This document shows, piece by piece, positions 8,383 through 14,981 of a stretch of 25,457 bases of DNA. A program made the position numbers and the translations under genes. How positions within the stretch are numbered: the stretch's first letter is position 1; each line of letters starts with the position of its first letter. The DNA comes from Bacteroidota bacterium. Its GTDB lineage: Bacteria > Bacteroidota > Bacteroidia > Bacteroidales > Dysgonomonadaceae. The stretch is taken from positions 1-25,457 of the forward strand of contig JAEWQF010000029.1 of the NCBI GenBank assembly GCA_023399295.1, read 5' to 3'. Under the pieces are notes generated by a model. That model did not search any database. It had not been told where the DNA came from and saw only the letters and a list, made by a program, of their open reading frames with translations.

Positions 8383-9984
8383 ATGAAAAAAATAGTATAT
8401 ATCCTGTTCGGCCTTGCGATACTTTTCAGTTGTACTGATCAGGCCATCAACATCGAACAGAAGGATGCCCTCACCTACGGCGTAGCTTTTTCTACTCCCG
8501 ATCGTTGTGAACTGGCCATTGTGGGATGCTACGATGCGGCACAGAGCGGCTATTATCCGGGTAACAACCAGCGTCGCGGTTATCCCTTCGGGGCGGCCAC
8601 GGTGGAGCAGGGTGACATGAAAGGTGAGAACATGCTGAATGTGCAGCAGTTCTTTGCAGTGACCTACAATGGCGATTATTCTGTAGCCTCTCCCAACGGA
8701 CAGGCACACTGGGAGTGCACCTATCAGATGATCAACAAGATCAACATTGTGATTGAAGGATTGAAAACGGCAGCCGAGAACGGGGTGATCACTGCGGAAA
8801 AGGCGGCCGACGGTGAAGCGGAGTTGCGTTTCCTCAGGGCGCTGGGTCTGCATGAGCTGCTTGTGTTTTTTGCGATGCCCTACGCTGCTACATCCGATGC
8901 TTCTCATTATGGTGTGCCGGTTAGCATTGTTCCCATCAACACGATTGAAAAAGTGGAAGAAGCCAAGCAGGCTGGACGGGCATCTGTTGCGGCTACCTAC
9001 CAGCAGATACTGGACGACCTGAACTATGCGGAGCAGAACCTGGCAGCCACACGCGCCGGTGGGTTGAAGATCTCCAGGGCTACAAAAGGTGCGGCCATCG
9101 CACTGAAGGTGCGGGTGAACCAGCACATGGGCAAGTGGGGCGAGGTGATTTCCGAATCGAACAAGATTGTGAGTGCTTCGGCTCCCTTCAGCAGCACCGT
9201 GGGCGGATATGCACTGACTGCCACTCCTGAAGGTCCGTTTGCCAACAACAGCAACAACAGCGAGTCGATCTTTTCGATAGAAAACAGTGCCTTGGACAAT
9301 GCCACCAACAACGGTTCACTCTCCCAGTTCTATTCTACGGTGAGAAGCCTGGTCTGTGTCAGTCCGATCATCATCAATTCCGACTTCTGGCTGGCAAATG
9401 ACCTGCGGCGCACACAGCTGCTGAAAAGAGCCACCTATGGCGGCATCAATGCTTTCTGGTCGTGGAAATATCGTGCCGGCACGGTGATGAACGACTGGAC
9501 ACCGATTCTCCGTTATGCGGAGGTGTTGTTGAACTATGCTGAGGCTGAAGCCCGTCAGAATGGCGTCACGGCCAAGGCGGTCAGCCTGCTCAATGCGGTA
9601 AGGAACAGGGCGGTCACCGATCCCGCCGACCAGTTTACAACCGCCTCCTTTGCAAACGTGGATGAGCTGATGAGGGCGATATTGCAGGAGCGGGAGATTG
9701 AGTTTCTTGCCGAGGGAAGACGTTGGCCCGACATTCATCGTCTGACCTACGACACCAAGTATGCGGTGAAGAGCAAAGATGGAAAAGCCGGCATACCGGA
9801 GAAAGCATCGTGGGGTAGCATGAAGACCGAATCTTACAATCCGGCATCAGGAGTAGTAGATCAGAACATTCTGAAAACACCCGGTTTCAATTACGAAGAC
9901 AGAAGGTTTATCTTCCCCATTCCGCTTTCTGAGATTTCATCGAATCCCGTCATTGCCGAGCAACAGAACAGTGGATGGGACTAG
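8383..9984 (+). CDS. SusD/RagB-family glycan-binding lipoprotein
   Basis: 533 aa. Lipoprotein signal (MKKIVYILFGLAILFSC, lipid Cys17), so it sits as a lipoprotein on the outer membrane and caps the SusC barrel. SusD-family features include the helical ELRFLRALGLHELLVFFAMPYA region near residue 150, TPR-like helices, ILRYAEVLLNYAEAEAR near 370, EREIEFLAEGRRWPDIHRL in the C-terminal part, and the final FPIPLSEISSNP segment typical of the family. It binds glycan and passes it to the SusC partner encoded just upstream. The operon ends with a strong terminator 80 bp after the stop, so no surface glycan-binding protein or enzyme follows in the same transcript. Confidence 0.96.
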   Translation: MKKIVYILFGLAILFSCTDQAINIEQKDALTYGVAFSTPDRCELAIVGCYDAAQSGYYPGNNQRRGYPFGAATVEQGDMKGENMLNVQQFFAVTYNGDYSVASPNGQAHWECTYQMINKINIVIEGLKTAAENGVITAEKAADGEAELRFLRALGLHELLVFFAMPYAATSDASHYGVPVSIVPINTIEKVEEAKQAGRASVAATYQQILDDLNYAEQNLAATRAGGLKISRATKGAAIALKVRVNQHMGKWGEVISESNKIVSASAPFSSTVGGYALTATPEGPFANNSNNSESIFSIENSALDNATNNGSLSQFYSTVRSLVCVSPIIINSDFWLANDLRRTQLLKRATYGGINAFWSWKYRAGTVMNDWTPILRYAEVLLNYAEAEARQNGVTAKAVSLLNAVRNRAVTDPADQFTTASFANVDELMRAILQEREIEFLAEGRRWPDIHRLTYDTKYAVKSKDGKAGIPEKASWGSMKTESYNPASGVVDQNILKTPGFNYEDRRFIFPIPLSEISSNPVIAEQQNSGWD

Positions 9985-10063
9985 TAAAATAGTAACATCC
10001 GGGATTCATCCTTTCAATGAAAACATAAACTCTACGAAAAAACAACCAGTTGAAGGGACAGCA

Positions 10064-10104
10064 GACAGGGCCGGGAGTGATCCGGGCCCTGTCATATTTT
10101 TTTT
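10064..10104 (+). terminator. Rho-independent terminator of susC-susD
   Basis: GACAGGGCC (10064-10072) pairs perfectly with GGCCCTGTC (10085-10093), with a possible 2-bp inner extension, followed by ATA and eight T (10097-10104). It lies about 80 bp after the susD stop. The remainder of 9985-10288 has no gene that I can support; a 6-bp GC-rich hairpin (GCGTGC/GCACGC, 10199-10216) lies after the convergent small gene. Confidence 0.85.
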
Positions 10105-10288
10105 ATTGATGAAGCTGGTTGAAAACTACCAATGCATCGTTGCATCAAATTGGAAAGGATCACGCGGCCATGCAAAACCCATCTCTGCCGTTAGCGGTGC
10201 GTGCTGACGCGCACGCTGCCGGCAGATCGATTTCAACGACAAGGAGTTGTGTGAATCGTCCGTTGGAGAATGGCACGACACAAGGAAC

Positions 10289-10480
10289 TCACTGCAGCGT
10301 ACTATTGATCACTCCTTCCTCTCTGAGCCGTTTCAGTATGTAATAGTCGGTATTACCTCTTGACTTTTTGCCGTGTGCAAGACGGTAGACATGGACAGGA
10401 GAAGTGTTGTATTCTCTGGCAACGAGTTGATAGATCTTCCTGTTGCTTGATAAGAAGTAACACTTGATGGCAGATAACAT
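10289..10480 (-). CDS. Small HTH-like protein downstream of UpxY
   Basis: A 63-aa basic protein. The core IYQLVAREYNTSPVHVYRLAHGKKSRGNTDYYILKRLREEGVI reads like a helix-turn-helix: a helix, the turn TSPVHVYRLAHG as putative recognition helix, then a further amphipathic helix. Similar short YxLAHGKK-type proteins occur in Bacteroidetes, but I know no function. It has its own good promoter (10626-10658), which supports it being real, and a leader of about 140 nt that can fold. It lies 257 bp after the UpxY-like gene on the same strand and converges with susD. Confidence 0.6.
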   Translation of the reverse strand: MLSAIKCYFLSSNRKIYQLVAREYNTSPVHVYRLAHGKKSRGNTDYYILKRLREEGVINSTLQ

Positions 10481-10625
10481 TACAATTGATTTTTAAAAAC
10501 AATCACAACTCATAGAGGGTAAAAAACCCTTTCAATAAAACAGTTGAAACAGAAGAGATGCTTTGTTGATTCTCTTTTGTCAGAATGCGCACTGTGAAAA
10601 ATTACGCCCCACTATCAATTCGTTG

Positions 10626-10658
10626 CAAATATAAGACATTGGAGGTTAATTTATCAAA
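10626..10658 (-). promoter_or_regulatory. Promoter of the small HTH-like gene
   Basis: On the minus strand: TTTG (10658-10655), 21-bp spacer, TATATTTG (10633-10626). Both boxes match the Bacteroidetes consensus. It predicts a leader of about 140 nt. The leader holds a 10-bp hairpin with one G-U pair (arms 10549-10558 and 10571-10580) and a short AGGGT/ACCCT hairpin (10516-10530). Confidence 0.65.
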
Positions 10659-10737
10659 TTTTTGGCGAATAATTTGGTGAATTTTTAAAAAAATATGAGA
10701 ATATGAATCGAAAATGGCAGGATCGACGGGTTGACAC

Positions 10738-11265
10738 CTATCCGAGTCGCTCCACCATGGATGCGTTCATCGCCACAGCAGCACAGCCTAGACGATCGAT
10801 GCGGATGACGATGGAGGAGCTGCCGTCTACCGTCACCAGCTCACCGGTGAGGCCCTTGAGCGGACCACGGACCACCTGTACCTTCTCACCCGGCTGCAGG
10901 TCGCATGCGTCGAAGTTGACCGGCGTCTCGGAGTAATCGACCATGAACCGGAACGCTTTCATCTGTGCATCGGGGATAACGGCCGGGACATGCTCACCGC
11001 GCAGCACCATGTAACGGATCACGGACGGCAGCTGCAACACTGCCATCTGTTCGGTGCGATCTACCTGCACGAAAATCAACATCGGGATCAGCACCCGTTC
11101 CACCTTCTTCTTGCGGTCGCTCCACTGCCGCACCACCGTCTGTACCGGCAGGAAGGTGGTGATCCCCATCTCCCCCAACCGGTCGCGCACTTTCTTCTCA
11201 TGGTGCATCCGCACATAGGCAGCCAGCCAGTGGCGCCCCTCTTCCCCATTCGTATCGTTCACCAT
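10738..11265 (-). CDS. UpxY-family NusG-like transcription antiterminator
   Basis: 175 aa with an N-terminal NGN domain (about 12-105: HWLAAYVRMHHEKKVRDRL, TFLPVQTVVRQWSDRKKKVERVLIPMLIFVQVD, VIRYMVLRG) and a C-terminal KOW motif (about 124-150: PGEKVQVVRGPLKGLTGELV). This is the architecture of UpxY proteins, specialised NusG paralogs that bind paused RNA polymerase and prevent premature termination in the long leader of a capsule or exopolysaccharide operon, usually as the first gene of that operon. Here no polysaccharide operon follows: only the small HTH-like gene lies downstream before the convergent susCD operon. It is therefore an orphan, or acts on a distant locus. The start at 11265 is supported by a nearby TATCTTTG box (11296-11289). 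Confidence 0.85.
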   Translation of the reverse strand: MVNDTNGEEGRHWLAAYVRMHHEKKVRDRLGEMGITTFLPVQTVVRQWSDRKKKVERVLIPMLIFVQVDRTEQMAVLQLPSVIRYMVLRGEHVPAVIPDAQMKAFRFMVDYSETPVNFDACDLQPGEKVQVVRGPLKGLTGELVTVDGSSSIVIRIDRLGCAAVAMNASMVERLG

Positions 11266-11288
11266 GATCTTAAAACGTTCTGCACCGA

Positions 11289-11296
11289 CAAAGATA
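11289..11296 (-). promoter_or_regulatory. -7 promoter box of UpxY-like gene
   Basis: TATCTTTG on the minus strand, 23 bp before the start codon; no clear -33 box. The predicted leader is very short, which differs from capsule operons, where the UpxY target is a long leader. Confidence 0.45.
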
Positions 11297-11303
11297 ATAA
11301 AAA

Positions 11304-11430
11304 AGCGGTAAGCGGTAAGTGCTGTTCAGTAAACCCCAAAATTTACTGCGCAAACTTACAACTTAACCGCTTACTGCTGATTAACGACAACTGATCGCTG
11401 ATCACTGACTAATGATCACTGACCACTGAC
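11304..11430. repeat. Degenerate tandem repeats between OMP and UpxY genes
   Basis: Two copies of AGCGGTA(A) near 11304-11319, then 11372-11430 made of variants of CTGATCACTGA / CACTGACCACTGAC with a period of about 8-10 bp. The block ends 10 bp from the stop codon of the outer-membrane protein (11441). Confidence 0.65.
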
Positions 11431-11440
11431 AGCCTTCGTC

Positions 11441-12016
11441 TTACAACCTGATTGAGATACCCAGCTCCAGTGCGGCGACGCCGTAGCCGATCTCCGCATA
11501 CGCTGCGATTTTGTCGGAGAAATGATAACGACCACCCACAAAGGCGGAATAGCCGATGCCGCTGGCAGTGGCTGCTCCGTAATCGACACCGCTGTTGTTG
11601 CCGATCGATTTGCTGCCAACCACATTGTATCCCAGCATCAATCCGCCGTAAGTATCCAGCTTCTCCACAAACTGATAGTGGAACGCACCGCGGGCGCCGA
11701 TCATCATGTAGCTGTACTTGTATCCATAGGTATTACCCCCTATAACGGTCTCCCACTTGTTGGCACTGTAACCCAGATAACCGCCCACGCCGATGGATCC
11801 CTTGCCGTCGAGCAGTCCGTCGATGATCCCCTTCTCATAAGAGATGGAGAGAGGAGGGATGCTACTGCTGTATCCGCTGCCACCATAGTAGCTGCCAATG
11901 CCGAGACCCAGATTCACCACCTGGTCGCCCTTTGAGAAGATGTTTTGTGCACTGACAAGATTGAATGCGCCGCAAACGAATGCTGCAACAAAAGCAATAA
12001 GTTTTTTTGTGATCAT
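11441..12016 (-). CDS. Outer membrane beta-barrel protein
   Basis: 191 aa. Signal peptide (MITKKLIAFVAAFVCGAFNLVSA, cut near residue 23), then a glycine- and tyrosine-rich sequence of alternating strands (VVNLGLGIGSYYGGSGYSS, GSIGVGGYLGYSANKWE, MMIGARGAFHYQF, TYGGLMLGYNVVG, GYSAFVGGRYHFSDKIAAYAEIGYG, LELGISIRL). This is typical of small 8-stranded outer-membrane barrels of Bacteroidetes. The exact role (structural, adhesin or porin-like) is unknown. A TACCTTTG box on the minus strand at 12116-12109 gives a leader of about 85 nt. It is divergent from the membrane AraC regulator, with 259 bp between the start codons. Confidence 0.8.
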   Translation of the reverse strand: MITKKLIAFVAAFVCGAFNLVSAQNIFSKGDQVVNLGLGIGSYYGGSGYSSSIPPLSISYEKGIIDGLLDGKGSIGVGGYLGYSANKWETVIGGNTYGYKYSYMMIGARGAFHYQFVEKLDTYGGLMLGYNVVGSKSIGNNSGVDYGAATASGIGYSAFVGGRYHFSDKIAAYAEIGYGVAALELGISIRL

Positions 12017-12108
12017 AAAGTAAAAAAAAGTATAAAGATGAATGCCTACTCATTTAGCTTTTCGGCTTCCGCTGATTTGACGCAAGAGTTGTGTGAAACG
12101 ATGCAGGA

Positions 12109-12116
12109 CAAAGGTA
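12109..12116 (-). promoter_or_regulatory. -7 promoter box of OMP gene
   Basis: TACCTTTG on the minus strand fits TAnnTTTG. The direct repeat at 12148-12188 lies 32 bp upstream, so a regulator bound there could also affect this promoter. Confidence 0.5.
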
Positions 12117-12147
12117 GATATTTACCGATGCCGCTTCTAGAAAAGGG

Positions 12148-12188
12148 TTTGCAGTGGGTAAAATTATTTTTGCAGTCGGTGAAATTAT
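12148..12188 (+). promoter_or_regulatory. Tandem operator candidate: 20-bp direct repeat, 21-bp period
   Basis: Copies at 12148-12167 and 12169-12188 agree at 18 of 20 positions (TTTGCAGTsGGTrAAATTAT). The second copy contains the -33 TTTG of the regulator gene's promoter and fills most of the spacer. A 21-bp period is two helical turns, the geometry of AraC half-sites. The nearest gene encodes an AraC-type regulator. Confidence 0.6.
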
Positions 12189-12199
12189 CCCTACTTTTG
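12169..12199 (+). promoter_or_regulatory. Promoter of the AraC-type regulator
   Basis: TTTG (12169-12172), 19-bp spacer, TACTTTTG (12192-12199): a full Bacteroidetes consensus match. It predicts a leader of about 70 nt to the ATG at 12276. Confidence 0.7.
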
Positions 12200-12275
12200 C
12201 TGTCCTGAATCTGATGAAACGAGAACAGGAATTCAACAGCGGTTTTTTTTGACATCTTCTAACCAAAATAGCGCA

Positions 12276-13661
12276 ATGCCGGATAACCAATTGTCGATCC
12301 ATGAAGGGGTACGCCTTGCGTGGTATTACAAACGACCCATCATCTATTCGCTTCTCATCATCGTGGTGGCTGTGGGTCATACCCTCTCCCTGCAGATGCC
12401 TCTCGAACCATTCAGATACATCCGCCAGACCGTGATGTCGATGCTCTGTCTCCTCTGCTTCAGCGGCGCACTGGTGCTGATGAAACGAAAAAAAGGGAGT
12501 CGCGCCGATCTCCTTTTCATCTTTCTGATGCTGATGATCGGATGCACCAACCTGCTCTCGCTGACACGGGGATTGACACGGGGATATGCCAGTGTGGTGG
12601 AATATGGCTACCTGTCGTTCCCGATGCTTGTCTATGGCAACCTCTTTGCCTACTTGTTCATGCTCTACCCCATCGAGGCCTTTCGTCCCGGATGGCTCAC
12701 AATGAGGCGGGCAATGATCCTCTTTCTACCCACCCTTCTGGTCCTTGGAGTCTACCTGATGGCCACCCGCTTCTTTGGTGTGACGGTACCCGCTGTTGAC
12801 GACTGGAGCGCTTTTGTGGGTGAATTCCGGAACATCACCGTCTGGTTGCGGCTCTTCCTGCTTTTTTATCCTGTGTTCGGCCTCATGGTGATGCTACGCT
12901 ACAGGAACAACTACAGGGAGTGGTGTGAGAACAACTATGCATCGTTCGAGCACATCGACGTGAAATGGCTGGGTGATTATATCTACGCCAATCTGGTGAT
13001 TACCTTCTCCTGCCTGGTGGTGGTGTTCAGCAACAACATCCGCACCGTACTGGTACACAACATCATTTTCTTTCTCTTTTGCGCCTATGCCATCTATCGC
13101 GTCTTTTACCATAAGAATCCCTACCCGGAAGGGTATTTCAAGGCAGGGATGAATGAGCATGTGGCCAAAATAAGAGAGATCACAGAGCTGGACAAGGGTG
13201 ACCTGAGCGACGGAGAGGAGATCATTACAATTGCAACAGCTGCGTGTGAGACACAACGAAAAAGCCTCTTTGCCAACAAGCTGCCGGAATACAAGCAAAA
13301 GCTGGAGCAATGGATGGAGCAGGAGAAGCCATACCTGCGCAAGGATTTCAAGTTAACCGACGCCATGGAGATCCTCCCTCTGAACCGCAGTTACCTCTCT
13401 CGACTTTTCAACGAGGGATACAACGAGAGCTTCTACCAGTTTGTGATGCGCTACCGGATTGCAGAAAGCAAACGACTGTTGATCACACAACCCGACCTGA
13501 TGATCACCCGGATTGCCGAGATGTCGGGGTTTAGCTCCCCCTCCGTGTTCGGAAGGGCATTCACCCAGGAGATGAAATGCAGTCCCATGCAGTGGCGCGA
13601 CAGGGAGAGGGCTGACACAAAGACACCAACACGAATTGTGATGGGTGTGGGTATTGATTGA
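12276..13661 (+). CDS. Membrane-anchored AraC-family transcriptional regulator
   Basis: 461 aa from the ATG at 12276 (MPDNQLS); an in-frame TTG at 12249 is less likely. The N-terminal half has about seven or eight hydrophobic segments (for example YSLLIIVVAVGHTLSL, LLFIFLMLMIGCTNLL, MILFLPTLLVLGVYLM, NIIFFLFCAYAIYRV), then a cytosolic linker (about 290-345) and a C-terminal AraC/XylS double HTH: ILPLNRSYLSRLFNEGYNESFYQFVMRYR and ITRIAEMSGFSSPSVFGRAFTQEMKCSPMQWR. Such multi-TM AraC proteins are common in Bacteroidetes and presumably sense a membrane or periplasmic signal. Its promoter overlaps a 21-bp-period direct repeat, suggesting autoregulation. The esterase gene starts 23 bp after its stop and is probably co-transcribed. 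Confidence 0.88.
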   Translation: MPDNQLSIHEGVRLAWYYKRPIIYSLLIIVVAVGHTLSLQMPLEPFRYIRQTVMSMLCLLCFSGALVLMKRKKGSRADLLFIFLMLMIGCTNLLSLTRGLTRGYASVVEYGYLSFPMLVYGNLFAYLFMLYPIEAFRPGWLTMRRAMILFLPTLLVLGVYLMATRFFGVTVPAVDDWSAFVGEFRNITVWLRLFLLFYPVFGLMVMLRYRNNYREWCENNYASFEHIDVKWLGDYIYANLVITFSCLVVVFSNNIRTVLVHNIIFFLFCAYAIYRVFYHKNPYPEGYFKAGMNEHVAKIREITELDKGDLSDGEEIITIATAACETQRKSLFANKLPEYKQKLEQWMEQEKPYLRKDFKLTDAMEILPLNRSYLSRLFNEGYNESFYQFVMRYRIAESKRLLITQPDLMITRIAEMSGFSSPSVFGRAFTQEMKCSPMQWRDRERADTKTPTRIVMGVGID

Positions 13662-13684
13662 CACTTCAACAAAAATAAAGAATC

Positions 13685-14605
13685 ATGAAACAGCTGAATT
13701 ACATCCTGCTCTTTTTCATTGCCACTCTCTCATCGCTATCGGCACAAGCGTCACACATCATCTTCATTGGCAACAGCATCACCCGGGGGGTGATCCAGGA
13801 AAGCTCGACGCCGGAGCTGCAATTCAAGGAGTACACGCTCGGCACCGTGAAGGAGACACCTGTCATGGATGAGGATCCGAAGAAGGGATTGGTGGCACCC
13901 ACCCTGCGCGTCTACCTGCCGGAGGCAGAGAAGGCGACGGGACGGATGGTGATCGCACTGCCGGGTGGCGGTTACAGTGGGTTGGCAATGTTCCACGAGG
14001 GATTCGATTGGGCCGAATATTTCCTCAGCAAGGGGATCACCTTCGGGGTGCTCAAATACCGCATGCCGGCGGGCGATCACACCATTCCTTATGCCGATGT
14101 GCAGGCTGCCTTCAACCTTGCAAAGAAGCACGCTGCGGAGTGGCAGGTGAACACGGAGGAGATCGGCATCATGGGCTCCTCGGCCGGGGGACACCTGGCA
14201 TCGACCTTCGCCACCCACGCCCCTGCAGCGGAGAAGCCTGCCTTCCAGATCCTGCTCTACCCGGTGATCACGATGGATGCGGCCCTCACACACGGGGGAT
14301 CGCGCAGGAACCTGCTGGGTGAGAACCCGACTGAGGAGATGACACACCGCTTCTCGAACGAGCTGCGAGTGGATGGTGACACACCACCGGCCTTCATCAT
14401 CTTCGCTGCCGACGACAAGGTGGTGCCTCCCGCCAACGGGCTTCGTTACGCCGAGGCGATGACGCGCCACAACCGGCCGGTCACCTTCCTCCTCTACCCC
14501 ACCGGCGGCCATGGCTTCGGCAACCGCAACAGCTTCGCCTACAAGCGCCCGTTCTTCCTGGAACTGGATCGTTGGCTGGAGGGGCTCGAAACAGGCGGGA
14601 AATAG
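13685..14605 (+). CDS. Secreted alpha/beta-hydrolase esterase with SGNH-like N-terminal motif
   Basis: 306 aa with a signal peptide (about 1-22). From about residue 70 it is an alpha/beta hydrolase of the acetyl-esterase/lipase type: oxyanion motif PGGGYSG (Gly94-96), nucleophile elbow GSSAGG (Ser166), Asp243 or Asp244 in AADDKVV, and His276 in GGHGFG. These enzymes often deacetylate hemicelluloses such as xylan or mannan. Odd: residues 24-36, HIIFIGNSITRGV, look like block I of an SGNH/GDSL hydrolase, which is a different fold, and no other SGNH blocks follow. This may be a remnant of a fused domain or an in-frame deletion. It follows the AraC-type regulator by 23 bp. No strong terminator follows. 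Confidence 0.82.
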   Translation: MKQLNYILLFFIATLSSLSAQASHIIFIGNSITRGVIQESSTPELQFKEYTLGTVKETPVMDEDPKKGLVAPTLRVYLPEAEKATGRMVIALPGGGYSGLAMFHEGFDWAEYFLSKGITFGVLKYRMPAGDHTIPYADVQAAFNLAKKHAAEWQVNTEEIGIMGSSAGGHLASTFATHAPAAEKPAFQILLYPVITMDAALTHGGSRRNLLGENPTEEMTHRFSNELRVDGDTPPAFIIFAADDKVVPPANGLRYAEAMTRHNRPVTFLLYPTGGHGFGNRNSFAYKRPFFLELDRWLEGLETGGK

Positions 14606-14656
14606 GTTCGTTGGGAGAACTCAACTAGGTTTACCACCGGATGGGTGCAGAAGATG

Positions 14657-14685
14657 AGAGGTTCTCAAATAAAAACCTCTTGAGA
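14657..14685. other. Overlapping alternative hairpins after the esterase gene
   Basis: AGAGGTT (14657-14663) can pair with AACCTCT (14674-14680), or TCTCAA (14663-14668) with TTGAGA (14680-14685); the two stems share bases. There is no T-run. It may be a weak terminator; function unknown. Confidence 0.25.
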
Positions 14686-14724
14686 GACGCATATCTGAAT
14701 TTGTTCTTAAACAGGGATCCCAAT

Positions 14725-14766
14725 CGAAAGAGGGTGTAGTCACATTGTGTGATACACCCTCTTTCG
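14725..14766 (-). terminator. Long hairpin downstream of tRNA-Val
   Basis: CGAAAGAGGGTGTA (14725-14738) pairs perfectly with TACACCCTCTTTCG (14753-14766). The inner TCACA/TGTGA (14740-14744/14748-14752) extends the stem past one bulged G to a TTG loop. It begins 10 bp after the tRNA 3' end, so it is probably the tRNA terminator or a processing signal. The T-run is poor. Confidence 0.55.
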
Positions 14767-14775
14767 GTATGTGCG

Positions 14776-14850
14776 TGAACCGTACTGGATTCGAACCAGT
14801 GACCTCTGCCCTGTCAAGGCAGCGCTCTAAACCAGCTGAGCTAACGATTC
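14776..14850 (-). tRNA. tRNA-Val (anticodon GAC)
   Basis: A full cloverleaf on the minus strand: acceptor GAATCGT/ACGGTTC, D arm GCTC/GAGC, anticodon stem CTGCC/GGCAG with loop TTGACAG (anticodon GAC), T arm ACTGG/CCAGT with loop TTCGAAT, discriminator A. It is 75 nt and CCA is not encoded. A TATTTTTG box at 14865-14858 lies just upstream of the 5' end. Confidence 0.95.
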
Positions 14851-14933
14851 GGGAGCACAAAAATAACTATTATTCCAATACTTCCGGCATCATAGGAGAA
14901 GAAAAATCAATTTCCACTTGGGGATATTTTTAT

Positions 14934-14941
14934 TACTTTTG
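14934..14941 (+). promoter_or_regulatory. -7 promoter box of the acyltransferase gene
   Basis: TACTTTTG, with a TTTC 19 bp upstream as a weak -33. The predicted transcript start is within a few bases of the ATG at 14949, which argues for translation from the later ATG at 14982. Confidence 0.45.
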
Positions 14942-14981
14942 CTTTTTCATGAAACAAAACCGGAAACAACACACAGTTTTG

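Noticed and set aside
14745..14948. N-terminal extension of the acyltransferase frame
   Set aside because: It runs antisense through tRNA-Val and the tRNA hairpin; the FEPVTSALSRQ translation is the familiar artefact of reading across a tRNA.
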